From Caprimulgus europaeus (lineage: Eukaryota > Chordata > Aves > Caprimulgiformes > Caprimulgidae): 64,000 nt of DNA. The stretch is from contig OU015525.1 in NCBI GenBank assembly GCA_907165065.1, positions 29,888,037-29,952,036 of the forward strand, in the 5' to 3' direction. Position numbers and translations under genes: made by a program. Within the stretch, counting starts at the first letter, position 1, and each line of letters begins with the position of its first letter. Below the pieces are notes generated by a model that did not search any database, was not told the origin of the DNA, and was given only the letters and a program-made list of their open reading frames with translations. Shown here one piece after another: positions 21,981 through 36,374 of this stretch.

Positions 21981-24900
21981 CAGAGCAACAACTTTTATTT
22001 ATTTATTTTTTTACCAACCTCAGAATTCATTCATGGCCAGTATATTCCTGATACTGACTTTTAGTTGCAATAGCTTTTCACTACTTGTCATGCCTGCCCT
22101 GTGTGTGATGACAGTAGTAGTATCTATTCTAAACCTTTTGATTTCCCCTGTCTAGGCAAGACAATCTCTTTTATTTCCTCTTGTGCCATAAACTTTCTGT
22201 TCCCTCCATTCCCCTGTGCTCTCATTCCACATTTGTCAAAGCACGGCATCCTCCCGGAGGAAGCCCAGTGCTGGTTGAACATGGACAGCCCCGTGCAAGA
22301 ACAAAGTCTGACTGTGTAGCCAAACTGGTCTCACTGCTATTGCCACTGACTTTAATTGTGCCAGTGGTTAAGTGAGAAGAATTCTCTCTGGTCATAGCTA
22401 CAAGGAACTGAAAAGAAATAGGAGCTTGTCTTGAGCGGTTAAATGCCCTCCTACAGCCGTGAACAAAGAAACATCAGAAAAAGCAGTTGTGTGCCACTGA
22501 AACCTATGATGGTCATAGCTGTTTGGTGATTTCAGTGAGTAGCTTGTTTGAATACAAAAATAAATTAGTGAACATAATTACAAGAAAAGGAAAACAAAAT
22601 CCCAAACCCTGCTACACATTACTGAATTATTCCTTATTAGAAGTATATTTTCTTTATCTGGTTTTCACATAAGAGGTAACTTACACTGACTTTTTGCTCT
22701 CAAAGCTAAGGCAAAATTTGGACAATAAATTTTCTGGATAATGAATCAAGTCTGCATATTAATTAAGGTACCATACAAGATGCAACAAATTTAGAACATT
22801 CTCTGAGGCCTGAATAGAAGTCCATATATCTTTACAGTGAGAGAGGAAAATATAGAAAAATTATTTTGTCTATGTTAACACAATAGCAAAGTAGTTTAGA
22901 ATTTTAAGTGAGAGTAATTTTAAATGAGAATTATTTGGTTGCTATTTTAAAATTAAAAAAAAAAAAAGCTTTTCTTTTCAACTAGGAAATCAACTAGAAT
23001 ACTGAAAATAAATTCCTAGTTAAATGGATTAATTTTAAAATTTAGGTAAATTTGTAAATAAAAATGAAAAGATAAACTTCACAACTACTGTGAAAGTTAG
23101 TTTCTATGCATTTCATTAGTCATGTGCTCTGTGTTCATCTGTCTGGTTTTAATCTCATTTACTCTTAGACCAAAATAATATCTATGCAGCTACCTTAGTC
23201 AATAGCTACTCTGATATGTAAATCTATTTGAATATATTGAGGAACTGTAAGAAAGTCTACACATTTGAAAATTTACTTGATTTTTTTCTCAAAAAAATTG
23301 TTAAGTAAGATAGTATGAATGTTGTACCTCAGAAAATGTGTGAATAAACCCAACTGAAGATGACCTTAAAAACCAAAATTTAGTTCTGATTTTGTAGCTG
23401 AACACTATTGAAATGTGACAATATTGAGATTTCAGGTGCACTTGTTTAAACAACTTAGAGCAGAGCATGGGATACAGTCTCATTACATTATATCTCCATG
23501 GCTCATACTTTATAACACCACTTTATGATCCACACCATTTCCTTCCATTCAAATCAGTAGATGATCTGGGAGATGATTTTTTAGTGACCTGGCTGTATTG
23601 TGTATTCATTAGAGACTTAAGAATGCTGCAAAAAATGAAGTATGTCTATGGACAAAACTGACAAAGAAACCTAAAAATATATCCTTTGTCTTCTTAACTC
23701 ATATATACATTTGCTTTTAAGTATATATCAGTATAGTTCTATGATATATATTTAATGTTTATGTGACTTTGTGTCCAAAAAGTCCAAAGGTAAGGGGGCA
23801 AGATAAGAATATTAGTCTGTAGAACAAATCTAAGAAATATTCCTAGTGAATTAAGATTCAATATCCCTTCTACAATAAATGCTAGTCCCTTCAGAGTCAC
23901 ACAATTCTATTTCTTAATTAAAAAAAAAAAAAGTGCAGCATTAAAAACATATAGGTAAATCTTTGTTTTTAGACCATAGCCTTTGGAAAAATATTTAACT
24001 AACACTGTAAGTTAGTTTTCTAGGAAATACACTAATAATATTACTTTCATTTTTAATATTCTCTTTTTTGCAGTTATCAATTGATATAATTTAGAATTTA
24101 TTGTCATTCAAATTAGATATAAATGACAAAAAAGTTATTTATTTCCTCATAACCATATTTAATATTCATACATAATTCAACATACGTTTATGCTCTGCCT
24201 AGTCAAGGGAACATTTCTTCTTAAACAAGAGTTTGTTTATCTTGTATCATACATCAAACTCTAGGACCAGGTTATACATAAAAAGTCAGGGAATTAACAA
24301 AATTCAGCCATGTGTAGAATTTGTTTTCCCTCAACAGGGCCTTTAAAATCAGAGTTAGTTGATTAATTTTCATGTTTTATGAATTATTCATAATTTAATA
24401 ATTAACAACCAAATACAGACAATTCTGAACCTAGACCAATATTACAGAATCCATTACCTGGTCCATCAATGCAATACAAATTCAAAGCTTCAAGAAATAG
24501 GGTAACATAAGTAGCAATTTCCTTGGTTTTTATCCAGTTTTCTGTTTCTGCTGGTGAGTTTACATCATCAAAATAATTATAAAACTTATTATATTGATTT
24601 GTTTTGATACAATTGCATAGATACCTTTTGGAATTTCATGTTTCAAACTCCAATTGCCAGAACTGATTCAATGATATATTTAAAATATTTTTTGCTTCTA
24701 TTTTTGCATATTTTACCATGTTTCTTTTATTCACTGTTTTGATAATAGGCTTCAGTGGCTTTGGGTCAGTGTGGAGATACCACAGATAGCTTGAAGACAT
24801 ATAGCTCCATTAGCAGAGCAATACGGAACTTATTTACCCTGCTCCTTCTCAGGCATGCTAACTCACAGCCAACTCCTTATGTCTGTGAGGGGGGTGCTTA

Positions 24901-27900
24901 CCAGCTCAGGGACAGCTACTTCCTGAGGAATTGGTATCTGCAAAGGTCAAGCCTTTTTAAATTAAATTTAAGTATATGTGCTTTAACTCCCCATGGTGAA
25001 GATATAAGCTGGGTATTAGGAGGCATTTGACCATCAGAGGAGAAAGGATCTGAAGTGGGCTTTCATTAGCAAGGCAAGAAATATAGGTGATTATAAAATG
25101 GAATTTAATATATTTAGATGTAATGCCATGATACGGCTGCCTAAAACAGAAAAAGGTTAACCTGGATAGCACAGTGAGTATCAGCTGTATTATGTTCCCA
25201 ATGACTTATTCAACCTCTCAGACAAGCATAGATTATCAAACCAACCTCATAACTACACCTAAACTTTAGCTTCACCGAAGCTCTTCTGTGTATCATGAAA
25301 AGCACATGTTCATCTGCTTGCATGTGTGTCTATAAAAGCAAAACAACCAAAAAATATAGATTTTATAAATATATATACCTGATTGAGAAGTCACTTTTAA
25401 AGGTAAACTTCCTTGCTAGATTCTCTAGAGTTAACTAAAGAAGGCTATTTTGACTAGATGTGTATTTCACATATACATTTTAAAGTGTAACTGAGGTGCA
25501 ACTGCCAATTGACATTAGTTCCCTTAATTGAATTAATTGTGATAACAGCTGTCTAGGGTGAACAGTACATTCTCATTTTCTAGGCCTATCACTTATTTTC
25601 CTTTAATACTTAGAAATAATATTTTTCTTCCTTCCTGTAAAAGTAGCATTTGAATATTTGGATAAAACAGTCTGTATTAGGTTAACATACTTATTAAGTG
25701 CACTTATCAACAGGGTATGTTTTTGATAGGCAGCAGTCTATGAGTTTGACTCCAAAGCATCAGGGTTTGACTGCCTGGGCTGTACTACATCCTGATATTA
25801 CAGCCTGTTTATGGATGTAGACTAGCACAGACCTTGTTCACTTTCCTCAAAAGTAGGATCAGATTTTAGCTGAAATTCTCTGAAAAAGTATTTTCAACTA
25901 CTTAAAGACAGGCTTGCCAATAGTATGCTCTTGTTTGCTTTCTGAAATTTCATAACACAAAGGCTGATTGGAAACAGGAAGCCTATTTTTTTAACAAATA
26001 TCAAATTTCAGCATTAGTCTTTATTGGAATGTGAGACCTCTCAGAATAGCCGGAAGAAGCTGCACCCAATAGCTGAAAGTTCAGTATTCCCAAATCTAGC
26101 TGGAATAAGGGAGATTTCAGTTTAAACTCCTGCTCTATGTCATCTAAATCTTACACTTTAGTGTGGTCATTTGATATCACAAAATCATGTTCTAGTAACT
26201 AAAATGCCTAATTTTTAGTGTCAGAATACTCCCATCTCCCTTCTTCCCTGACAGTATTGGTTGAGTGAATAAGCTTATTTTTGTGTTTTTAAGAAAGATT
26301 CCAGTCCTGATTAGCTAGTAGCTCTACTTATTTGAGAACACATAGGTCAAGATACCTTCACAAATTTTTGCCTCCAAAATGATTCTTTTTATTAGAAACA
26401 ACTTTGGTTTTTCATTTTGTTTGTTTGTTTGAGGGGGTTTTGTTGTTATTTTGTATCAAAGTCAGAGAAAAAAAGTGCTAAATTTCTTTGCCAAAGTTAA
26501 GATTATGAAATTTATTATAAAACAACAGTGGAAAAGTTTGACTAACATTTTATCTTCAAACAGAACTTAAATAATATAACTGAAGAGATAATAGTTTATC
26601 TCCTGTTCTGAGCAAAAAGTCTCCATATGACTAAAATCAGAAGCCTTTGGTTGTCTAATCTGCAAAGTCTTTCACAGTCTGATTCACCCCTGCTCCCTCT
26701 CTCTTCTTTGTATTCATTGTTCGCCTGATATCACACAGTAACAATAAAAAATAACTATAACAATAAAAATAGGTGATGTGACTGGAGTTAACAACTGTTA
26801 ACTTTTGTACAAAGGGACAACAGCTTTCTTCTGTCTGTTCTGATACACTAAAGCTTTACCAACCACTGTTTGCTGCCTTCTGCAGCACTGCAGAATTTAT
26901 ACCTAATAGTATCAATAGATTGAATAGTGAATGGTTACCTGTTAGAATGAGACCTTTTTTTTTTTTTTTTTCCCCTTTTCCAGTCTGGTTCCTGACTTGA
27001 CTCCCCAGTAAGTACTTTCTTTAAAACCTGTGAGCCCCAGGTCCCATATGTTCAGTCCTTTCCCAACGCACATAGTAATCTAACCTGCCCTTTTTTGCCC
27101 AAAATTCTCTAACAAAGTCCTTCTGAAATATATTCAAAATATCCTTTAGCCAGGAAAGCCTATTCATGTTGCACATCTTGGCTTTTGGATGAGACTATGT
27201 CAGATCTCTCCTCTTGCTCTTTCTTTTAGGTTCATCCTTCCAATTTCATCTTGATAACCCTGTCCATGTCTAGGATTTTTCATTGAGTCCATGTCTACTG
27301 CCCACACAAAAATCAACTGCAAGACCATCACTCCTTTCAATCCAGTTTGTCCCAGAACTGCCACATACTGGTTTTCTCCAGCTGATTAACTCAAATTCCT
27401 TAGAAAAGAATTGCAATCGTTTCTGAGACTCCAAACAGCTCTTTCTGCACATCCTGCCAGTCTGCCTTTCTGAGACAAAGTAGCCTTGTGGATCACTGCT
27501 GTGAAAGTGAAGTGCCTGCATCCCACAAGGATCAGTTTTATTAATATTTGTAGGTCAGATGGAGATGAATGACTTGTTGTTTACATGAAGGATAGATTGA
27601 GGATTCCAGACATTGAAAGGCTTTCTCCTAGATCTTAGAAGGTAGCCAGGAGTTAGAAGGAGACCTGTCAGGGGCAGATGTAGTAATTAGGCTAAAAGCA
27701 GTTCTGAGGCAAGTGAAAATTACTGAGCTCTGGGTAAGGTTGGGGTTTGCCATGGATTAAAACTGCTTTTATTGCTGCAGCCTATTCCTATCTGCAATAC
27801 TACAGTAGACACTAGTATGGGTAGGGTAAATGTCTCCTCCCTGGCATCCTTGACGAAAACCAAGCAAAACTTCAGTGATTATTCCTGTGGGATGTAAAAG

Positions 27901-28939
27901 AAAGTAGGTATTGACTGTTTTTCATAACCTCCAGTAGTACCTCAATTGCTACTGTATTTACAGCCACTATTTTTTCTATGATTTATTAAAAACTGATGAC
28001 ATCACAAGAAGGACTTATCTATTTGACAAATTATCATTTTGAGGCATAAGCCTGCTTCAGCTTCAGTTTCTTGACAGTTTTTTCTACAATCCTCTCTGAA
28101 AAGGTATTAAATAAAAAAGTAAAAATTCATAATAATATAGAATAATAGAGAGACAAGGAATAAAATAATTCTATTATAAAACTAGAAATTAAACTATTTC
28201 ATATTTAAAGTATTTTAAACTACTTTGTAAATCCTAGTCAGTACAATTCTGTGTGCCTTGATAAAAAACCAACCAACCAAACAAACAAACCTTTTATAAT
28301 CAAATTCAACTTTTTACAATTGCTAATAATATGATAATACAAATAACTTTCTAATTTTTATAAAACAGCATAAGTAAGAAATTAGAGTCTAACTATGTTT
28401 CTTGGTCCACCATTTCAAGGATTTTACATTTGAGCATTGATAAATGTTGCATGTGCATAGACACTTTACTTAGACTGTTTTGAATCAATATGTTCAATTA
28501 GAATTAAATGCCAAAATCTGGTATGCAGTTTTGTTTACAAATAAACATATGATTGTGAAAATGGACACAAAAGCTGTTTCACAAAGTGTATTCTGACACT
28601 CATATTGCAAAGTGTTACCAAGGAACACCAAAAAAATATTTGTTTCTATGTGTGTTATTTCAGTCAGACTATATATTTTTGCCTGCTGTTTACCTGTTTA
28701 TATTTGCTGAATTCATACGACTTTCTTCAGGTATTTTTTTCCCAATTAAACAAAATAATCTTATTTGTGACTATGTGGGATACACTCAAAACCAGTTTTA
28801 TTTAATGGACTCATTAAGAAAGATAATTTGAGGACTCTGGATACTGAATCGAAAGTCTACTGCACTACTCTAATTTTCACAACATGGATCAAGGAGAATC
28901 TAACAGTAAATTATTCATTTCAGCACTGTCTCCCCAGTC
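21981..28939. other. Long AT-rich non-coding stretch
   Basis: About 7 kb without a recognised mobile element or gene. It has poly-A/T runs (for example 22955-22968, 23921-23933, 26953-26971) and a TTTG/GTTT run near 26418-26430. The open frame of 91 codons at 24755-25030 sits in a slightly GC-richer patch but shows no domain and no convincing splice signals. Confidence 0.5.
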
Positions 28940-29430
28940 ACAATGCTGCTCCTAACCATAACGATGATAACCCTCTCTGTCCCCAGCTAATTACAAACCA
29001 TTCAACCGACACTTAGCTGCTGTTATTAATAGATCCTGCCAAACTTGGGAAGTGTGTATTTTACTCCTTACTTCCAAAGCCTAATCCTAAATACCATAAC
29101 ACTTCTAAAGTCTTATCATAAACCTAATGGAAATCACAGCAGAGACTCAGACATCAGCTCAATAAACAGCTGAAAACTTTACACTTCTGTATATGGAATA
29201 CGCAGCCTAGCTCTCTGTATCTGGCAGGATCTACTAATGAATTATGCATATCTGTCCCAAACTTTCATTCTACACAGAAACAGAACTCTGGCTCTACAGC
29301 CTACCCAGAAACTCATTAGGAGCTATCTATCCCTGTAGAGCTCTTATCCTGGTCCCCAGAGATTTACAGTATGTAACACTAAACCTACTTCTCCAGCCAT
29401 TAATCAAGATATGTGGGGGTATAATGGATA
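28940..29430 (+). other. A/C-rich, G-poor segment, possibly old mitochondrial insertion
   Basis: The plus strand is unusually rich in A and C and poor in G compared with its surroundings, with runs such as CTCCTAACCATAACGATG, AAGCCTAATCCTAAATACC and CTACAGCCTACCC that resemble the light-strand sense of vertebrate mitochondrial protein genes. Specific mitochondrial genes recalled from chicken did not align, so this rests on composition and texture only. It may simply be unique DNA. Confidence 0.2.
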
Positions 29431-32400
29431 GCCTCACTTTTTTGCTGTTAATGAAGTAGTCTGCTTTTTATCTTTTTAATATTTGTCTGTTTCTTCATAG
29501 AATGTATCAGCATAACAATCACTCACTTTTTAGGCATGACATAAGGAATACTGCTTCAAGGGATGCTAGTTGAAAGTCTGTGGAGTTGCAGTGGCAAACA
29601 GGATATTTTACACAGTGTGGATTCTCTGCTGTGTAGGACAGTTGTTTACCTCATTTTGTTTGCCTAGATATTAAATCAGTTTCTGTGACATTCTTTTGTC
29701 AGTGACACTTGGCTAGTAAAGGTGATGGATAGTGCCTTAAGCTATCCTGAGCTCTTTCATTCACTTGCTGAAAGTGTCTTGACAAGGCCAGGAGAAACTT
29801 GCTGAAACAGCATCTAAACCATAATTTGAAAGAAACACATTGGTCAAACCATGTGATCTAGTATTACAGTTGACATTTTTCTTTTAGTTCCTTTTGGTGT
29901 TTATCCATGAAATATTGTTGAGGTCAGCTGAAAAATAATTTTTAAAAAATCTAGGAAATAGTTACCAGATCAGTGAGAAACACTCTTGCAAGTTTCCTTA
30001 AAACAGATAACCTCATACTATTCTATGATTCTGTGATCTTAAGACTTCTTTGTAAAGTTGTGGTAAATATAATTCATATTTTTCTTTTTTTCTGGTTTAT
30101 ACTAAGCCATATTAAATTTGTCCTGTTTTTTGCTGGTCCTTGACCTCCTGTACATTACATTGCATGTAACGAATGTCTGAAAATCTGTGATTTCTGTGAT
30201 TCTGTGAAAAGGCATTTTTTTGCTCTGGTTCTACAATTCTAAATGTTTAAAAGTAAGAGGACCAACAATAGAAGTGACTCTATTTTGTTGGACAAAGACA
30301 GACAGTTTAGCCTTTAGTAATATTACTAATATCTCAAGTAATATTGCTTACACTTAAGACTAAAGCATGGGTCATGGCCTATTTTATTTACCTGCTTAAG
30401 TGTGTCCCTGAAGACCCTATTGTGTACGTGACATTGAAGGTTCCTAGACTATAGCAGAGCTAGTAATATTCTAATTTTGTAAATGGCAGTATGTCTAAGT
30501 ATCTTTTATCTTCAGTCTTGAAGGAACTTCTATCTCCAAAATAACTTTAATGATGTTTGCTATCAAACATAAAGTGTTAATTCTAATAATGCCAGCAAGA
30601 AAACCACAAGAAATTTGGTTTACCATCTTGTATTCATCAGTTAATAGTAAAAAACACCCCAACAAATCCTTTAATTTAGATAAATGTATTGAAAGATTTA
30701 TTTTATGATGTTGGTTCTTTTAAGGGGAGTTCAAGCCAGAGAACAAAGCAAAAATCTTTAAAAATTTCATCTTTTTATTTTTCACAAGACTATGCATTGT
30801 GGCAACGAGCTGCACGCATACAACATGCGTTTAGTTTCTCACTTAGGCAATATAATTTATTGTGTATTTCATTCCAGATTATTTTTAAAGAGAAGATAAA
30901 CTGTCTGGAATCTGAGAGTAAAGAAGGTCCTTTACTTTTTGAACGCAGGTATGAATTAAGACCTCAGCCTTTGTTTATCTGAAAAGACACATCTGGTGTG
31001 AAAAAGAGCCAAAAACACCATCTGCCCCTCACAATGGTGGCTCTCAATTTTCATTTTATAGGCTTTGGGCTACATATTAAAGGACTGGAGTCTTCATCTC
31101 CATTTATTCTATTTATGCTCACCTAGTTAGCTTAGGATCACTCTCATTTTTTATATATCCAATCACTTGTTTCCATAAACTTGCTAACACAAGTCTAAAA
31201 TTTTTAATATATTCAAGCTATGTATATCTTAGCTTTAAGTATAAAAGTCTTGACAGGTGCTTGGAGTTATTAACTTGAAATGGAGTACATTCAGGTACTT
31301 TGGATATAGGCTGAAGAAGATTATAATCTCCCTCAGAAGATTATGACTGTCAGACCTTAAGTGGTCTAACTTATTTTGGAGGGTTAAAGCTAAGGTTCTC
31401 TTCCGACTATTTGACAGAAAACTAGGTTTTCATTTCCTGCCCTCCCTCCTGTGATCTGTTTGATTGCTACTGTGAGAGTAGCAGTAAGATGAGTAAAATG
31501 GTTGCCCTTTGATGCAAATTCAGAACAACTAATTACAAAATACATCCTTCAAATAAAATATACACAACATATTTTACTTACATGGAAAACCATCTTCTAA
31601 TTGGCATCTTCACAGCCCCTTATCAGAGCCCAGTTTAGGAATAGTTTTCTGAATCCAATCAAATTAGTGATTTATTCAGTCTTTCAGTTTTTCATATCCT
31701 TTTTCGTAGAAAACTGCCAGGTTAGGCCCACCAGACACAAGATTCTGCAAATGGTTTGTTTTTAGAGATGGCCAGAGACCTAGTGTTAAACCTTTTTGTT
31801 TTTTTTTTTTTCTTTTATTACTTTTGTTTTCATCATCACTGGAATCAGCTGATAGAAACTGAGCTATTTCACAGTAGGTGGGATAAACTTCTTTCCATAT
31901 CTCAAACTATTTTTGCTGCACTGTCGTGTTTCCTTCATTTGCCACTTGATAGCAACCTCGGAGCACTGCAAATTGACAGGCAGGTCTCCCAAGGTTCCCA
32001 GCTCCCAAACACCTTGGTTCAGGGGCTCTGAAAGCATTCTCACTGCAGGCTGAAAGTGACCCAGTTTTCATTAGCTTTGCTATTCCTTCATCACTGGATA
32101 GATGTCATGAAACAGCAAATACTTGCAATCAGATAATAAAAGTATGATCAGGCAGTTTTCTTCTCCCCCCCCCCCAAAATTTTGAAAAACTTTGCCCATG
32201 GAGGAACATGACATTGATAATCTGTTTTTCAAGTAGTATGCATTTGTTCATCTTTATTAGTAGAATAATTAGCTGTATAATGCCTACTAACCTTACCCTG
32301 ATGAAAGCCTTTACTAAAAAAAAAAATTGCTTCTCTTAGGAATCTACAATCTAAATAAAAAGGACAAAAAAAAAAAAAAATTAGAAGGTAAACAGTGCTT

Positions 32401-35094
32401 TATTCCCCAGTTTATGCAGAGGAAACTGAAGGACACAAAGCTTAATCACTGTACTCCTCCCCTATGGAAAAATTCTGGCAGAATTTATATCAGGCCTACA
32501 TTATATGTATCTCACTGCCATAAACTATGAACTTTTTTCCCCACCCTCATCATATCTTCTGCAGACTAACAATGCCTAGTGCACTCAGATTTTCTTACAA
32601 GGACAAGCAACAAGGGTACACCCAGTAATTCTATTAATTCTTTTTTCTAAATCCTCTTTCTTTTTGAATGCATAACACAGAACTATACTGCAATTTCCTA
32701 CTGCCTTTTTGATTTACACAGTCAAATATCTTCTATTTTTTTTTACTGGTCCATATTTCCATTATTTTTCCATAGTCTGGCAAGTCTAGCTTCATAGATG
32801 AGATTTGAATAAACCTACAGAATGGGAGAAAGAAAAAGCAAAGTTACTTATTAAATTACTTACACTGAATCCAAACATTTTTTTCCCTAAATTTTAGATA
32901 TATTTCCCTTGTAACGCGTGCTGAGAATAAGTAATGTTGCTCTCCCTTGGGGATAATATAAGGCTTGTCATGCAGAGGGGCCTATTAACAGAATAGCTTA
33001 AAATTGACAAATTTGTATTAGTATAGTAATATTGGGACTTCTGACCCACATTTAAGAAGTCTGATTGCACTGATTTAGATACTCCAAATACCCATATTCT
33101 CTTCCATACTCCTCTGTTTAAGTCATTTTTTCCTGAATCTGGGCTAATTTTTACTGCTACCCAGTTAGTGTGGGTATGACATAACTTACAACGTATTTAA
33201 ACAGTTTTAATAAGCATATTATTATAGAAGTTTAAGTCAAAAAGCAAGTGATTTATCATGTATTCCTGTCTGCTGTTTGGAGTGAGCAATACAGAAATTC
33301 AATGGAAAAAATGTACATTCTACTAGAAAAAAGTTAAAAACTCCTGCCAGGAGGCAATCTTATAATATTACTAAAGCAACATTAAATTGTCTTGTCTTGA
33401 TAAGAGGGTGTGGGGTTTTTTTGTTTGATTTTGGTGTTTTGGGGTTTTTTCCAAAAAAATTTTGAATAGCCCCATGGGACAATTTTTTTTTTTTTTTTGT
33501 GAAGTAACTGTGTTCCTTCTGCCTACCTTCACAGAGAGAGAAATGAATCAATCTCTAAGACTTCAGCATTTTGAATCACAAGGATTCCTCTAAACCAATT
33601 GGTACAGTTTTGGAATGCATGAGTTTTTCTTCTGTAGCTTTTTTTGAACTCAATGTTCAGGCAAACCCATCAAATTATGCTTTTGAGAAAAGTATAAGGA
33701 AAAATAATTATTTGAGGTTCACTTTTAACTAGTCCCAGATGTGATGAAACATTCTAAGGTTTAATAGCTTTGGGAATTCAATGTAAGTTTAGATCTTTGT
33801 TAGCCTTTCGAAAATCTGGTGTTCAAAAAGGATGAGTGTATTTCACATGTTTATGTTTATAGGAAAAGATATATTAAAACATATAAAAAGGGACATGATT
33901 TTCTAAAGTTCATCTTGATACAAAACTACTACTATGAAACTAGATTCCAACTAATCTAATCACATTAGAAAAAGAATCAAGCTGAATGTGTAATTAGGTA
34001 TCCTAGAGAGAAACAAGCTGCTTAGCACAAAGAGATAGTGAGAAGCATGTAAATTATTATTTTTGTTAGCATTGTCATGACTAGACTTAGATATGGTAGC
34101 AAAGAAAACTAATATAAACAGAAAGATACAGATCATATTCATAACTTAAACACTTAATAAAAATGAAATATTTAAACACTCAATAAAAAAGAAATAAGTA
34201 TTCTTCCTTGTGAAAGTGAGACATTTAGGAGGAGATCACAGAGGAATGATTTTAACTAGGTGGGACTCCTAGAAGGATCAGGAGAAAAAAGAAAAAATTG
34301 AGGTTGCTCTGAACACCTACTGTCAGCTCCCTTTTAAGGGGAAATGAATGGAAGTACAATAGAAAAGCTCACCATATGACACTTCCATGACTTGGCAGAC
34401 TTACAAGAACTTTGATGTTCAGAAAATTGAATTTAAAAAAAGGGAGAGACTGACAGTAAAAGAGAAAGGAAACTGTATCCTGGATGGCAAAACAGATCTG
34501 CAAGACAGTTCAGCTGGAGCAATTTTTCCAGGAATGAGAGGGAGAAATGAAAGGGGAAGTGGAAGGGGAAAGAGAAGGGGGAAAAGCAAGACAAGGAATC
34601 ATATGCTATGAAAATACAATATGAAGCAGGCTTTGAGATTTCCAGAAAATATAGGAAAGAGTTAAATATTAGGGAGGAATTTTTATGTTAGAGAGAATCT
34701 TCGAAAACAAATATTTTCATTATAAGCTTTGATTTATTTTATTCTTTTAATCTACGTATAGTAAGAGTAGAAAATTAATACCACTTATTATTGTTTTTAA
34801 TTTGTATATAATGTACCCTACTGTGATGAAGATACATAATCCGTGACATAAAAATTCCTTTTTAAGACAAGGTCTATGCTGCCAGCTTTTGTACTGTCTC
34901 AGTGTAGGCCACCTAAACTGTGGCAATGTTATGCCAAAAAAATTCTACTTTGCAGGAGGCTGCCTTGGCTTTGGTTCTATCTTTGGGATAAGTGGTGTAA
35001 TCATGTTACCTCAATGTATTGCATCTTCACTGGTGATTCTGCCAAAACAGTTTGGACAGTGGAACATCCTTAGTACAGATATGGCTTAAGAAAG

Positions 35095-35097
<3 letters not shown>
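29431..35097. other. AT-rich non-coding DNA
   Basis: No gene recognised. TATTCTATGATTCTGTGATC at 30019-30038 and a similar ATTTCTGTGATTCTGTG motif near 30190 look like CR1 tail remnants, but too little sequence is left to be sure. A C-run lies at about 32166-32175. A purine-rich tract is listed at 34531-34586. Confidence 0.5.
34531..34586 (+). repeat. Purine-rich tract with four G-runs
   Basis: Nearly all A/G for about 56 bases, with G-runs at 34540-34542, 34553-34556, 34565-34568 and 34577-34581. It could form a triplex or a long-loop G-quadruplex; nothing shows that it does. Confidence 0.7.
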
Positions 35098-35188
<91 letters not shown>

Positions 35189-35247
35189 AAGAAGAAGAAG
35201 AAGAAATTAAATATATAAAATTATTATTATTATTATTATTATTATTA
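35098..35247 (+). repeat. Compound triplet microsatellite (TAA)21-(GAA)15-spacer-(TTA)9
   Basis: Uninterrupted TAA units run from 35098 to 35160, followed directly by GAA units at 35161-35205. A 15-base AT spacer leads to TTA units at 35221-35247. The last block is the reverse complement of the first, so the array can fold back, with the GAA tract in the loop. Confidence 0.95.
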
Positions 35248-36374
35248 GGAAATAAATACTGATAGAAATAAAAGTCATTTGGATGTTTTTTATCTAGATA
35301 TACTGAGAGAAACTAATAACAAGTTCATCTTCACTTTGGTACTTTTGTACCCTTACCCCTCTCTCTTTTTTTTTTTTTTGGTTCACAGTTCAGGCTAAGG
35401 AAACTTCAGAGAACTTTTAACATGCACCTGCTTGTCTAGGACTTCAGGTGATCATTCAAGTTGATGAGGGGACCAATGCATATAGAACATAACTTTTAAC
35501 AGTAGGAAAGGTTCTTTGTTTCTTATGCAAAATTGGACACACTCTCAGTATTATGTAAAATACACATATTGGAAATGTGGCAAAGAAAAATTCCATATAG
35601 ATGGAACAATGACAATTTTTAGTCTTAACATCAGATATTTAATGAGCAATATTGAAAACACAGGGGAAAAGCCAATGCTCTACTAAACATTCATTTACAG
35701 AAAAACGTTCAGTGATGCAAAATTTAAATGTAGAAACAAACTACTAGCAGCTATGACTACCAACCAAGTTTGAATAGAAGCTCTGATTTCCAGTTCTGAA
35801 TAAGTTAAACATACTTGAAGGAGGATCACTAATATAGATATAAATTTAATGCTGTGGACAACTGTGCTTATAATTCTCATTTCAATAACTATTTGTAGCA
35901 CTGCCACAAAAGTTCTGTAAGACAATCTCAGGGCTCTTTCTGTAACCTTTGTGATGGCTACCATCTCCAAAATGTCAATATATAGTGGAAAAATAGTTTA
36001 GAAAAAAACCAAAAACAAAAACAAAAAAACCCCCACCAAACCAAAAAGTACAAAACATTCTAAATGTCAAGATCATCATCTGCGCTATTAAACAGCGCAT
36101 GTGGTCTCTATGAAAGACTAACAACATGCATTAATGTGATATTTGTAGTCTCTACTGCATGCTAATGAAGTAAAAAGGATACTGACGTAAAAAGCTGAGG
36201 AACTATACCTTATGAAATGTTTACAGTGTAAATTTATAACTGCAGCTCAGTTGATTTTCTTCCCAGCTTGATGTCCATTTAATTTACTCTGCCACTGCTC
36301 AACCCTGATTTACTCTCCCACTGCCTCTGATTAAAGATGTACTTTCTAGTGGAGAGTGCTTAAGGACAAAATAT
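35248..36374. other. AT-rich non-coding DNA, nothing recognised
   Basis: Unique sequence with a T-run near 35368-35380 and an AAAAAC/CCCCC low-complexity stretch near 36003-36045. No domain in the 91-codon minus-strand open frame at 35695-35970. Confidence 0.55.

Noticed and set aside
24755-25030. 91-codon open frame in a slightly GC-richer patch
   Set aside because: Considered as an exon, but there is no recognisable domain and no convincing acceptor/donor pair.
30019-30038. CR1-like tail motif in AT-rich DNA
   Set aside because: Only about 20 bases match and no upstream CR1 3' UTR block is visible, so it is not listed as an element.
34876-35089. Two overlapping 65-66 codon frames with G/C/W-rich translations just before the triplet array
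   Set aside because: Considered as a conserved exon or processed pseudogene. No protein family was recognised and the frames are short.
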